A DNA stretch of 16,374 bases from Candidatus Eiseniibacteriota bacterium (GTDB lineage: Bacteria > JAFGKV01), in contig JALOPK010000034.1 of assembly GCA_025453925.1 (NCBI GenBank), positions 1 through 16,374 of the forward strand. The letters are read 5' to 3'. The notes under the pieces are model-generated. The model was not told where the DNA came from, made no database searches, and saw only the letters and a list, made by a program, of their open reading frames with translations. Positions within the stretch are counted from its first letter, which is position 1; every line of letters starts with the position of its first letter. The position numbers and the translations under genes are program-made. This document shows, piece by piece, positions 8,501 to 15,122 of this stretch.

Positions 8501-8651
8501 GGGTGAAGGCGGGGAGACCCAGGCCCCGATGGCACGGGTCGTGATCGGGGGACTGCTCAGCTCGATGCTGATCACTTTGGTGGTGATTCCGGTGATCTAC
8601 ACGCTGTTCGAACAGCGTCGAGGCGAACCGCCCCTCGGAGCCGAGTCATGA
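5553..8651 (+). CDS. RND-family efflux pump, HAE-1-like inner-membrane transporter
   Basis: A 1032-residue proton-driven exporter of usual RND length with the duplicated layout: TM1 near residues 10-30, a large periplasmic loop, TM2-6 from about 335, TM7 near 535, a second loop, and TM8-12 from about 863. TM4 carries GIGMLVDSAIVVLEN, with D398 at the AcrB D407 position but Ser399 at the D408 position. In TM10, AGIVVNNAILLV has Asn930 where AcrB has K940. RPILMTTLTTVLG keeps the TM11 arginine. Single-Asp relays with Asn in TM10 occur in a broad group of HAE-1-type pumps, so this is a variant and not a broken gene. The absence of extra TM4 acidic residues argues against a heavy-metal (CusA-like) pump. 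The substrate cannot be told. Both ends overlap neighbours by four bases. Confidence 0.95.
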   Translation: MSIVAGPIRRPVLTTVVFIVVITVGAVSLSRLSIDLMPEITFPSVSVITDYGNVGPEEVEESITRPIEEALAAVQGAEEITSTSSEGSSQVRVAFAWGTDLDVATNDIRDRLDRVMDRLPDDISRPTIRKFDLSAFPVLILTAAGKLSPLELRHLVEEQVKYRIERVPGVAAVDIRGGLSREIHVDLQARKLKALGLSSDAVIAALRSENQNVPAGLYREGNLEVLVRTQGEYASLDEIRATVITVRDGVPIRIGDVAEIRDSWEEVRQLVRIDGASGIRIAVNKQSGANTVRVAENVHAEVARINRDMPQIHLTPVIDTSTYIEQSIATLRTSTLVGGALAIIILFTFLRSLSSTLIIATAIPISIMATFGLMYFGGFTLNIITFGGLALGIGMLVDSAIVVLENIYRHREAGLSPVQSALVGTGEVGAAIMASTLTTVVVFFPVVFVRGMSGIMFQQMAYVVSFSLLCSLLVALTLIPMLASRFLTHHSAGQGGGTTRLRRLYDASERTFRRLEERYIRVLAWALGHRRRVLLTTVGLLAVSLALMPLIGVELMPTADEGQVRVTIEMAAGTRMEVVDQATQAVEEIVRRHVPEATSILTRVGNVGFRGSGAHTAEVTVTLAPRAERRRTSEQIANELRRPVSGLPGATTRTRAGQGFFILRMGQSSANSVSIEIRGHDLATAQALAQEVDDMVKTIPGITDTRIDREEGSPERVVRIDRQRAADLGLGVGRIGDALRTAVGGTRASYYREGGTQYEILVRLSEADRQNLGELLDLAVINNRGEPVALRNVVSVMAGEGPVAIARKDQERVISIEANYTGRDMGSVIRDVRAGLRAVPIPKDFAVLFGGDYEEQQEAFRELLLGLALAIFLVYLVMAAQFESFRDPLVVLFAIPMGIVGVVFTMILTGTIFSMQAFIGCIILAGIVVNNAILLVTYTNQLRRDEGMPLAQAITTAGARRLRPILMTTLTTVLGLLPLSIGLGEGGETQAPMARVVIGGLLSSMLITLVVIPVIYTLFEQRRGEPPLGAES

Positions 8652-10195
8652 GGCGCTTGGCATCTGTCGGTTTGCGGGGCCCGATCGCGGGCGGACTCCG
8701 GTGGCTGCTCGTGGCGCTGATGATGAGCGGCGCACCAGTCGGAGACGCCCCGGCCGCAGAGGACGCGGATCCCGGCGTCGCGCCTGCGGCCGACACGCTG
8801 CGGATTGGCGTGTGCGATGCGATTCTCCTTGGTCTGGAACACAATCACACCGTCGCCATCAGCCGGCTAGACCCGGCCATCATGCGCACCTATGCCGGCG
8901 AACAGCGCGCGGCCTTTGACCCCGAACTCAGCATCACCGCTGAGCGCAGCGAAGCCACGTCGCAGCGACGCCTGGGATCGCAGCCCAACCCCTTCGACCT
9001 GGAGGACGCGCAGTTCGAGGGCACGGTGGAGTTGTCTGAAGTGCTCCCTACCGGGACATCGTTGACCCTTCGTGCAGGAATGACGGGATCCGTCTCGAAT
9101 CTCTACACCGACCAGTACACCGGCACGGTAGGGCTGACGGTCACGCAGTCGTTGCTTCGTGGGTTCGGCCTTGGCGCAAATCTGGCGCGGCTTCGCAGAG
9201 CTCGACTGGACGTGGCCATTTCCGAGGCCGAGCTGAAGGCAGTGGCGGAGCGGACAGCGGCCGACATCGAACAGGCATATTGGGATCTGTACGTCGCGGG
9301 TCAGGAAGCCGACATCCAGACGGCATCGCTGAGTCTCGCTGCGCAGCAGTTGACGGAATCCCTGGAACGGGTCAAGGTCGGCAAGCTCGCCAGACTGGAA
9401 CTGGCGGCGGTTGAGGCCGAGGTTGCGGCGCGTGAGAGCGAGCTCATCGATGCACAAAGCGCCCACGAACTGGCGCGGCTGAGGCTTCTGCACCTCATGG
9501 GCGTCGCTACCTATGGCCCCTGGTCCATGGCGGTGGCGCAAACCGACACGCCATTCATCCCGGTTGATCTGCTGGATCCCGTCGAAGCCCACGCGCAGGT
9601 GGCCTTGGAGCACCGGCCCGATCTTCACCAGGCGCGCCACGCCTTGGAGAAGGGCGACATCGAGGTGTCCCGTACCGCGAATGGCCTGCTGCCCAGACTG
9701 GACCTGTTCATCTCGCTGGGGAGAACCACATACTCCCAGTCGTTCGAGGATGCCTATCCGGATCTGGAGAGCCCCTACCACCAGGTCAGCGGCGGCGTGT
9801 CCTTCGACTTCCCCGTGCCCAACCGGGCGCCGTCATCGGAGCTGAAGCGGGCCCGTCTTGCGCGGGAGCAGCAGGCCCTGGCGGTAGCCAATATGGAGCG
9901 GCTGGCAGGGTTGGATGTGCGCACAGCCTATCTCGAGGTGCTGCGCGCCCGCGCCCAGATCAATGCCACCCGGACCACTCGGGACCTGCAGGATCGAAAG
10001 CTTGCGGCCGAAGTGGAGAAGTTCCGCGTCGGACGATCGACCAACTTCCTCGTGCTCCAGGCTCAACGCGATCTCACCGCGAGCCGGTTGAACGAGGTCC
10101 GGGCGAAGGTGGGCTACCTTACTGCGCTGGTGGACCTGTATGTCGCCGAGGGCACCCTGCTGGAACGGCGCGGCATTACCTCACTCGAAGACTAG
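8648..10195 (+). CDS. TolC-family outer-membrane efflux channel
   Basis: A 515-residue outer-membrane factor completing the tripartite exporter. The N-terminal signal peptide covers roughly residues 1-37 (LRWLLVALMMSGAPVGDAP). The protein shows the two-fold OEP repeat: LRIGVCDAILLGLEHNHTVAI opens the first half, and PVEAHAQVALEHRPDLHQAR opens the second. Long helices such as ERTAADIEQAYWDLYVAGQ and LDVRTAYLEVLRARAQINAT alternate with amphipathic beta strands (GTVGLTVTQSLLRGFGLG). The end, DLYVAEGTLLERRGI, is typical of bacterial TolC proteins. The ATG overlaps the pump stop (ATGA), so adaptor, pump and channel form one translationally coupled unit. It is the last gene of the operon; no obvious intrinsic terminator follows immediately. 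Confidence 0.94.
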   Translation: MRRLASVGLRGPIAGGLRWLLVALMMSGAPVGDAPAAEDADPGVAPAADTLRIGVCDAILLGLEHNHTVAISRLDPAIMRTYAGEQRAAFDPELSITAERSEATSQRRLGSQPNPFDLEDAQFEGTVELSEVLPTGTSLTLRAGMTGSVSNLYTDQYTGTVGLTVTQSLLRGFGLGANLARLRRARLDVAISEAELKAVAERTAADIEQAYWDLYVAGQEADIQTASLSLAAQQLTESLERVKVGKLARLELAAVEAEVAARESELIDAQSAHELARLRLLHLMGVATYGPWSMAVAQTDTPFIPVDLLDPVEAHAQVALEHRPDLHQARHALEKGDIEVSRTANGLLPRLDLFISLGRTTYSQSFEDAYPDLESPYHQVSGGVSFDFPVPNRAPSSELKRARLAREQQALAVANMERLAGLDVRTAYLEVLRARAQINATRTTRDLQDRKLAAEVEKFRVGRSTNFLVLQAQRDLTASRLNEVRAKVGYLTALVDLYVAEGTLLERRGITSLED

Positions 10196-10283
10196 GCGTG
10201 GCCTTCACCGCGCCTGGAGTGAGGCCCTCCTTCCCCACGGGGCTGGGATGGCGGCAACACGGCCGCCCCCAAGCCGTCGCCAC

Positions 10284-10399
10284 TGCCGCGCTTCGGCACG
10301 CCGACGTCGCCTGTGATCGGGGAGCCGTAGCCATGTACCGCAACCGCCACGAATCGACTCACGGAGCCGCGTGTAGAGGTTGTTCAGGCCAGAAGACCT
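10284..10399 (+). promoter_or_regulatory. Degenerate cobalamin-riboswitch-like sequence (tentative)
   Basis: Three pieces appear in the order and spacing of the genuine riboswitch at 13048-13202. The first is a hairpin, TGCCG (10284-10288) with CGGCA (10294-10298). Exactly 12 bases later comes CTGTGATCGGGGAGC (10311-10325). After that comes GCCAGAAGACCT (10388-10399), 77 bases from CTGTGATC; the spacing is 79 in the real riboswitch. The conserved GTGxGAATC loop and a clear GAAGGC are missing. It could therefore be a decayed or variant cobalamin element, or chance similarity. Confidence 0.25.
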
Positions 10400-10442
10400 C
10401 GGATTGTCAGCGGTCTCCTTCACACGATCGAGCGGCGCGATG

Positions 10443-10474
10443 TCTCCACTATTCTAATATTAGAATAGTGGAGA
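10443..10474. repeat. Perfect 32-bp AT-rich palindrome
   Basis: The half-site TCTCCACTATTCTAAT is followed immediately by its exact reverse complement, giving a gapless 32-bp palindrome. After one G/G mismatch, three more pairs extend it (10439-10441 with 10476-10478). The core is AT-only in GC-rich surroundings. No T-run follows on either strand, so it is not a standard terminator. A dimeric-repressor operator (TetR/ArsR/MarR-like) or an mRNA hairpin are the likeliest roles; it lies 144 bases before the FG-GAP start. Confidence 0.9.
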
Positions 10475-10617
10475 GATCAGGCGGTCAGTGGATTGGAATA
10501 TCACTCCGACGCACTTGCGTTTCAGCCCTCACATGACGAACATTCGAATTCCGCGCTACACGCGTAAGGTCCAATCCGAACTGTGAGGAGACACACCCGC
10601 CGTCGTGGAGGTATCGT

Positions 10618-12462
10618 ATGTGCCGCATGTTCATGATGCTCTTGGTTGCCGTCGTGGCGAGCACCACCGCGTTGGCGTGGCAGCAGGATCAGGTCACCTG
10701 GTCCGCGCCGTGGTCCTGGATTGGTCCGACGGAGAACGCCAAGTTCGGTCTCTGCGTCTCGGCAGGCGGCGACCTGAACAATGACGGCATTGACGATATG
10801 GTGTTCGCCGCTCCCTACGATTCCACGGGCGGCGTCGCACTCGGCACCATCCATGTGGTGTTCGGTTCCTCATCGGGATGGCAGCCCGAGCTGCCCATCA
10901 TCACCTCATCGGACGCCAGCTTCCAGGGGGAAGCTGAGGGAGACCATCCCGGCGGAGACGAGGATGCAGGTTCAAAGGGTCTGGCCATCGTGCCCAGCGT
11001 GAATGGCGATGCGTACGACGATATCGTCGTTGCGGCCCCAAAGAGCATGCTCAGTGGAAGCACCGACTTCGGCGCCGTCTATCTGATCTTCGGCAAGCCC
11101 ACTGCCCAATGGGAGCACGACGTACCGCTCTACATGGCGGATGCCAGCCTCTATGGGGAAGCTATCATGGGGAGTGTCTCGGTGGCCTCGGCGGGCGATG
11201 TGAACGGCGATGAGAAGAATGACATCCTCATTGGAGTGTCGGGGCGCACGGGAGTGTCAAACGGGAAGACCTATCTGCTTCTCGGGAAGAACAGCTGGCC
11301 CGGCGGGGGCGGCGAAGCGGCACCCATCACGGACGCGGCAGAAGCGTCGTTCGTCGGAGAGCAGCCCCTCAGCCAGGCCGGAGCTTCCGTCTCGGGCGTG
11401 GCGGACCTCAACGGCGACGGGCGCGACGAGATACTTATCGGCGCTCCCAAGTACTCGCCCGATATCGAGCATCTGTTCGCCGGCAAGGCATATCTCATCC
11501 TCGGGCGCGCCAGCGGATGGAGTCTCAACGAGAGTCTCGCCAATGCCGACTACTCAATCGTCGGCGAGGTCGAGAGCGGACTGGTCGGCACCTGCGTCTC
11601 CGGGGCGGGTGACATCGACGATGATGACAAAGGCGATCTCCTGGTGTCATCCTCGAACCCCCAGGAATCCGGCCGCATCTACCTGTTCCTTGGCAGCAGC
11701 GTTGCCGCGGCTTCCGCGGTCATCCCGGCATCAGGCGCCGACACGCAGATTCTCGGCGCCGACTTCTCGACCGGCGATGCCATGGCGCCGCTTGGTGATG
11801 TCAACGGCGACAATTACGACGATTTCGCGATCGGAGCCGCGCTCTTCGACAACGGCGTCGGCAAAGCGTACGCCATCTTCGGCAGCGAGAACTGGCCGGC
11901 GACGTTGGACATCGAACAAAGCGAGGGCGGGTGGCGGGGCGTCTCAGGGAAGTTCTGGGCTGGATGCAGCGTCGCGGGAGGCGACGTGGACGGAGACGGG
12001 CGGCACGACATGGTGATCGGCGCGGGCGCCGACCCCTTCGCCGGCTACGATGCGGGCGCGGTCTACGTGATTCCGAGCAACTACAGCGGCGACATCATCG
12101 CGCCCGCTGCGGTGACCGAGTTCCAGGCCCAGGTCGACCTGGTGGATTCGACCGCCGCGCTCACATGGAACGCCGTGCTTGTCGACCAGACGGGCAACCC
12201 CGAACAAGTGCTATTCTACCGCGCCATTCGCTACGCGTATGACCGCCCATCGGGCAACCAGCCCCCCGAGACCACCCTTCTTGGTCAGCTCCCCGCGGTC
12301 TTGCCTCCCTCGCACTCGGCGACCGATTCCGAGTGGGTCCCCTGGAACGAGAACTTCTCGCACTACACCTTCTACCATATCCTGGCAGTGGACACGCGTG
12401 GGAACGTCTCGGCGCTCTCGCCCAGTTTCTCCGTCTTTCAATATCTGAACAATATCCCGTGA
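10618..12462 (+). CDS. Exported FG-GAP (integrin-alpha-like) beta-propeller protein with C-terminal fibronectin-like domain
   Basis: A 614-residue secreted protein. The start at 10618 is supported by GGAGGT 5 bases upstream and by the signal peptide MFMMLLVAVVASTTALA, with cleavage near residue 20. Seven FG-GAP repeats carry Ca2+-binding DxNxDG-type loops at about residues 52 (DLNNDGIDD), 127 (SVNGDAYDD), 194 (DVNGDEKND), 263 (DLNGDGRDE), 332 (DIDDDDKGD), 394 (DVNGDNYDD) and 456 (DVDGDGRHD). Spacing is 62-75 residues, as for a seven-bladed propeller. Each is preceded by a strand such as GAVYLIFG or GKAYLILG. From about residue 492, IIAPAAVTEFQAQ to the end is a fibronectin type III-like module containing LAVDTRGNVSALS. 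It is probably cell-surface or extracellular and may bind partners or polysaccharide. The gene stands alone; no ligand can be inferred. Confidence 0.92.
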   Translation: MCRMFMMLLVAVVASTTALAWQQDQVTWSAPWSWIGPTENAKFGLCVSAGGDLNNDGIDDMVFAAPYDSTGGVALGTIHVVFGSSSGWQPELPIITSSDASFQGEAEGDHPGGDEDAGSKGLAIVPSVNGDAYDDIVVAAPKSMLSGSTDFGAVYLIFGKPTAQWEHDVPLYMADASLYGEAIMGSVSVASAGDVNGDEKNDILIGVSGRTGVSNGKTYLLLGKNSWPGGGGEAAPITDAAEASFVGEQPLSQAGASVSGVADLNGDGRDEILIGAPKYSPDIEHLFAGKAYLILGRASGWSLNESLANADYSIVGEVESGLVGTCVSGAGDIDDDDKGDLLVSSSNPQESGRIYLFLGSSVAAASAVIPASGADTQILGADFSTGDAMAPLGDVNGDNYDDFAIGAALFDNGVGKAYAIFGSENWPATLDIEQSEGGWRGVSGKFWAGCSVAGGDVDGDGRHDMVIGAGADPFAGYDAGAVYVIPSNYSGDIIAPAAVTEFQAQVDLVDSTAALTWNAVLVDQTGNPEQVLFYRAIRYAYDRPSGNQPPETTLLGQLPAVLPPSHSATDSEWVPWNENFSHYTFYHILAVDTRGNVSALSPSFSVFQYLNNIP

Positions 12463-13047
12463 TTTGACGGCAGAGGCGGAGGAGGAGCGACGAGATCGGA
12501 CGCGGAGGCCACCGCCCGATGGGAGCGCCGGCAGACAGCTGAGACCGTCTCGTCCGTGGGTGACCACGCCATTGACGCGTTCCCCTGACAGCGGGGAGAC
12601 CCGGAGGTGACGCCGGCACTCCGATGAGGCGGTGCTTTCCGTTGTCGCGCCCGTCTGAGGATCCGCGACGCTCCGGATGATTCACCGAAGGGCGCGGCGA
12701 TCGTCGCGGGCTGCCGGTCGCCTCGGACCTGCGCAACGGACAAGACGTGACAGGTCGCACACACGCATGCTCGGCCATTGTGTCGAACGGGTTTCGCAGT
12801 GGTGCGGCCCTGGAAGGAAACCCTTGACGCGCCCCAGTTGGCACGGCAACGTCTCCTCTCCGCAATGCACGCCGAAACTCTTGATTCCGGAGTGCACACA
12901 CCGTAGCCCGTGAGAGCAAAACGCGGTGCCGCCGCTCCTCACGGCTGAGACTCGCCCTGGCCGCGCGGAGGCAGGCCTATGCGGCGCCGGCGGGCATCCC
13001 GCCGGAAGGAGGATTTGAACAACTCGAAGACCCTACGACGCATCGAC
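12463..13047. other. Intergenic region upstream of the B12 operon leader
   Basis: 585 bases with no convincing gene. A minus-strand frame reaching 12919 runs into the FG-GAP coding region and looks like GC noise. The clearest structure is a perfect hairpin, CCGGCGGG (12987-12994) with CCCGCCGG (12998-13005) and the loop CAT, followed by AAGGAGGA and no T-tract. TTGAAC at 13015-13020 could be the -35 of the B12 operon promoter, since a start near 13045 would sit just before the riboswitch, but no good -10 is visible. Confidence 0.4.
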
Positions 13048-13202
13048 CACTGACGTATCGGAGCAGACGGAAGTCCGTGAGAATCGGACGCGGTCGCGCC
13101 GCTGTGATCGGCTACGACCTCCCATCGTGCCATTTCCGCCGCCGGCGGAGAGAAGGCGGGAGGAAGGGTTGAAGCCGTAAGCCAGAAGACGTGCTACCAG
13201 TG
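13048..13202 (+). promoter_or_regulatory. Cobalamin (adenosylcobalamin-type) riboswitch
   Basis: The closing stem pairs CACTG (13048-13052) with CAGTG (13198-13202). P3 is GTCCG/CGGAC (13073-13077, 13085-13089) around the conserved GTGAGAATC segment and is preceded by GGAA. GCGGTCGCGCCGCTGTGATC follows. GCCA (13129-13132) and GAAGGC (13152-13157) flank a CCGCC/GGCGG stem, and the B12 box AGCCAGAAGACGTGCT is at 13180-13195. All canonical core blocks are present in order. It lies 141 bases before the first gene of an import operon and should lower expression when cobalamin is plentiful. It is also the best evidence that the downstream transporter carries B12 and not a siderophore. Confidence 0.93.
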
Positions 13203-13272
13203 TACGAATCGCGCACCGGAAGGTGCCGCCTCTCTCGCGTCCAGAGGGGAAGCGAACCGCCCTGCCGTCGGG

Positions 13273-13304
13273 CCTTCACTTCCCTGCCGTCACGGAGGTG
13301 AAGG
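13273..13304 (+). promoter_or_regulatory. Putative riboswitch expression-platform hairpin sequestering a Shine-Dalgarno
   Basis: CCTTCACTTCC (13273-13283) pairs fully with GGAGGTGAAGG (13294-13304), 11 bp including one U-G pair, with a 10-base loop. The 3' arm contains GGAGGTG, a strong ribosome binding site 7 bases before a GTG at 13308. No U-tract follows, so control is more likely translational than by intrinsic termination. A smaller hairpin, GCACC-ggaa-GGTGC (13213-13226), lies between this and the aptamer. Confidence 0.55.
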
Positions 13305-13307
13305 AAG

Positions 13308-13346
13308 GTGTTCTCGCTTAACGGGCTGTCTGAGGGAGCAACATGA
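13308..13346 (+). CDS. Possible 12-codon leader ORF coupled to btuF
   Basis: A GTG at 13308 opens 12 codons (VFSLNGLSEGAT, with Met at the start if translated) and ends at TGA 13344-13346, overlapping the btuF ATG as ATGA. Its ribosome binding site, GGAGGTG at 13294-13300, lies in the arm of the hairpin just described. The arrangement suggests a coupling leader, but a 12-codon frame can occur by chance and btuF also has its own GAGGGAG. Confidence 0.25.
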   Translation: MFSLNGLSEGAT

Positions 13347-14278
13347 GGGGATGCGCCTTGCAGCGGACTGCGGGCGCAGTCGTCGCCGCCATTGGCCTGA
13401 TCCTGGCCTGCGAAGCGCGTCCCACTCGTCGCCCTCATTCCGCGGAACCTTCCGCCTCGTCCACCCGCATCGACTCGAACGAGCCGCAGTACCGGCGCAT
13501 CGTGTGTGGATCTCCCGCCGTCACAGAGATCGTGTTTGCCTTGGGGGCCGGCGAGCGTGTCGTCGGCGTGAGCGACTACGTTGTGTTTCCACCTGAGGCC
13601 TGCGGCAAAGAACGCATTGGCGGCTTGACCAATCCCAATCGGGAGCGGCTCCTAGTGCTTACCCCGGATCTCATCATCACCCAGGGCAGTCACGCGGCGC
13701 TCGCCGCCTTCGCGGCTGAGTATGGGATTGCATTCCATACCGTGGAGCTGGAGAAGCTGGACGACATCGACGCGGCACTTGTCTCCATCGCGGCCGCGGT
13801 AGGTTCGGCGGAGCGTGGCGGCGAGTTGCTGCGCCGGATACGGAAGGAGGTCGATTCCGTCCGCGAAACGTGTGCCGGCCTCCCACGGCTGAGGGTGCTG
13901 CTAGTGCTCGGGCGTTCTCCCGGCGACCTGACCGGCGTGACCACTATTGGACCGGGAACGTTCCTTGATGACATGATCGCGGCCGCAGGTGGTGAAAACG
14001 TGTTCAGCGATGCCCGCGGCCGGTACCCGCAGATCTCCAAGGAGTCGGTGCTCGTGCGAGACCCGGAGGTCATTCTGGAAGTCAACACGGACGGCGGCCC
14101 GCAGGAACGCCTGGAACGGCTCCGCTCGGACTGGGCGCGATTCCCCGAGATCACCGCCGTGGCGCGGGGCCGAGTCCATTGTGTCACTGATGACTTCCTG
14201 CTGATTCCCGGCCCCCGGGTCGGGCAGAGCGTCCGCGTGATGGCTGAAGCCATCCATCCCGAAGCGTTTCATGAGTAG
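13343..14278 (+). CDS. btuF: Cobalamin ABC transporter substrate-binding lipoprotein (BtuF-like)
   Basis: A 311-residue periplasmic binding protein of the cobalamin/iron-siderophore (Fe/B12, PF01497-type) class. The start at 13343 has GAGGGAG (13332-13338) 4 bases upstream. The N-terminus VVAAIGLILAC is a lipoprotein signal with Cys23 as the probable lipidation site, followed by a Ser/Pro-rich linker to about residue 48. Family features: RIVCGSPAVTEIVFALGAGERVVGVSDY, then PPEACGKERIGGLTNPNRERLLVLTPDLIIT in the first lobe, a long connecting helix, and GPGTFLDDMIAAAGGENVF with YPQISKESVLVRDPEVILEV in the second. It would hand B12 to the BtuCD complex in the inner membrane. The class is certain; the B12 substrate is inferred from the riboswitch. 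It overlaps the ATPase gene by 8 bases. Confidence 0.9.
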   Translation: MRGCALQRTAGAVVAAIGLILACEARPTRRPHSAEPSASSTRIDSNEPQYRRIVCGSPAVTEIVFALGAGERVVGVSDYVVFPPEACGKERIGGLTNPNRERLLVLTPDLIITQGSHAALAAFAAEYGIAFHTVELEKLDDIDAALVSIAAAVGSAERGGELLRRIRKEVDSVRETCAGLPRLRVLLVLGRSPGDLTGVTTIGPGTFLDDMIAAAGGENVFSDARGRYPQISKESVLVRDPEVILEVNTDGGPQERLERLRSDWARFPEITAVARGRVHCVTDDFLLIPGPRVGQSVRVMAEAIHPEAFHE

Positions 14279-15122
14279 CAGCCGGGATTCGCACGCACGG
14301 GAGCATCACGGCCCGAATCCCACAACATTGAGGCTTCGTGCAGTCCGGTTCCGCTACGAAGACAGCGCGTGGTCGCTCTCCATATCGGATCTGCAACTGG
14401 GCAGCGAGCGGATCACGTGCATCGTGGGGCCGAACGGCTCGGGCAAGAGCACGTTGCTTCGGATCGCGGCGGGGATTCTCCCGGCAGGGGAGGGTTCGGT
14501 GAGCCTCAATGGCTGTTCGGTTGACGGGATGTCCCGCCGCACCATCGCGCGCGTCGTCGGATACCTGCCCCAGGAGAGCCCTGCCTTCTTTGACTATGCC
14601 GTGGAGGCCGTGGTGGGCATGGGCCGTTATGCGCACACCCGCGGAATCGGGATCATGACCGACCGGGATACCCGCGCCGTCAATCACGCACTTGCTGCCG
14701 TGAACATGACCGCCTTCAGGGGTAGGCCGCTTTCCCACCTCTCCGGAGGGGAACGGAGGAGGGCACTCATCGCCTCGGTGCTGGCCCAGGAGCCGGGCAT
14801 CTTGCTTCTCGACGAGCCGACGGCGGCCCTCGACCCCCACCACGCGGTGGCCGTCATGCGCCTCCTCTCGGATTTCGAGGGAGATGGCCCGTCAGTCGTG
14901 GCCGTCACCCACGATATCAATCTCGCGGCGTTGTTCTCGGAGAGGATGCTCCTGCTCGTCGATGGGCGCATCCGAGTCGACGGAACCCCGGCCGACGTCG
15001 TGCGTCCCGACGTCATGCAGGAGGCATACGGCGAGGATGTCATGGTGCGTGAGCACCCGGAAACCGGCGGTCCCATCGTCGTGGCAAGACGATGGCCCGT
15101 TGCAGGGACCCCACGGCCATGA
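14271..15122 (+). CDS. btuD: Cobalamin ABC transporter ATP-binding protein (BtuD-like)
   Basis: A 283-residue ATPase of the FecE/BtuD family. Walker A is GPNGSGKST (residues 53-61), the Q-loop glutamine is Q101 in YLPQESP, the signature is LSGGE (157-161), Walker B is ILLLDEPTAALD with D181 and catalytic E182, and the switch histidine is H214 in VTHD. All are intact. The first 16 or so residues (SSSRDSHAREHHG) are an unusual polar extension before the first beta strand. The gene starts 8 bases inside btuF and its stop overlaps the permease start, so subunits are made by coupled translation. Two copies would power the BtuC dimer. Confidence 0.93.
   Translation: MSSSRDSHAREHHGPNPTTLRLRAVRFRYEDSAWSLSISDLQLGSERITCIVGPNGSGKSTLLRIAAGILPAGEGSVSLNGCSVDGMSRRTIARVVGYLPQESPAFFDYAVEAVVGMGRYAHTRGIGIMTDRDTRAVNHALAAVNMTAFRGRPLSHLSGGERRRALIASVLAQEPGILLLDEPTAALDPHHAVAVMRLLSDFEGDGPSVVAVTHDINLAALFSERMLLLVDGRIRVDGTPADVVRPDVMQEAYGEDVMVREHPETGGPIVVARRWPVAGTPRP

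Larger units (their letters stand above)
10196..10617. other. Non-coding region upstream of the FG-GAP gene, rich in structure
   Basis: 422 bases without a supportable gene. It contains the degenerate riboswitch-like string at about 10284-10399, the 32-bp palindrome at 10443-10474, and the FG-GAP ribosome binding site GGAGGT (10607-10612). A 72-codon minus-strand frame at 10205-10423 is arginine-rich and not recognised as a protein. The promoter was not identified with confidence. Confidence 0.5.

Noticed and set aside
5553-8651. Heavy-metal (CusA-type) RND pump
   Set aside because: TM4 has the Asp-Ser arrangement of HAE-type pumps and I see no methionine-based metal-binding motif; neighbours contain no metal chaperone or sensor.
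10443-10474. Intrinsic transcription terminator of the efflux operon
   Set aside because: The stem is AT-rich at its core, there is no U-tract on either strand, and it lies about 250 bases after the tolC-like stop.
12161-12919. Minus-strand open frame of 252 codons across the FG-GAP 3' end and following spacer
   Set aside because: Arg/Pro/Ser-rich with no recognisable domain, and it overlaps the conserved Fn3-like tail of the FG-GAP gene in antisense.
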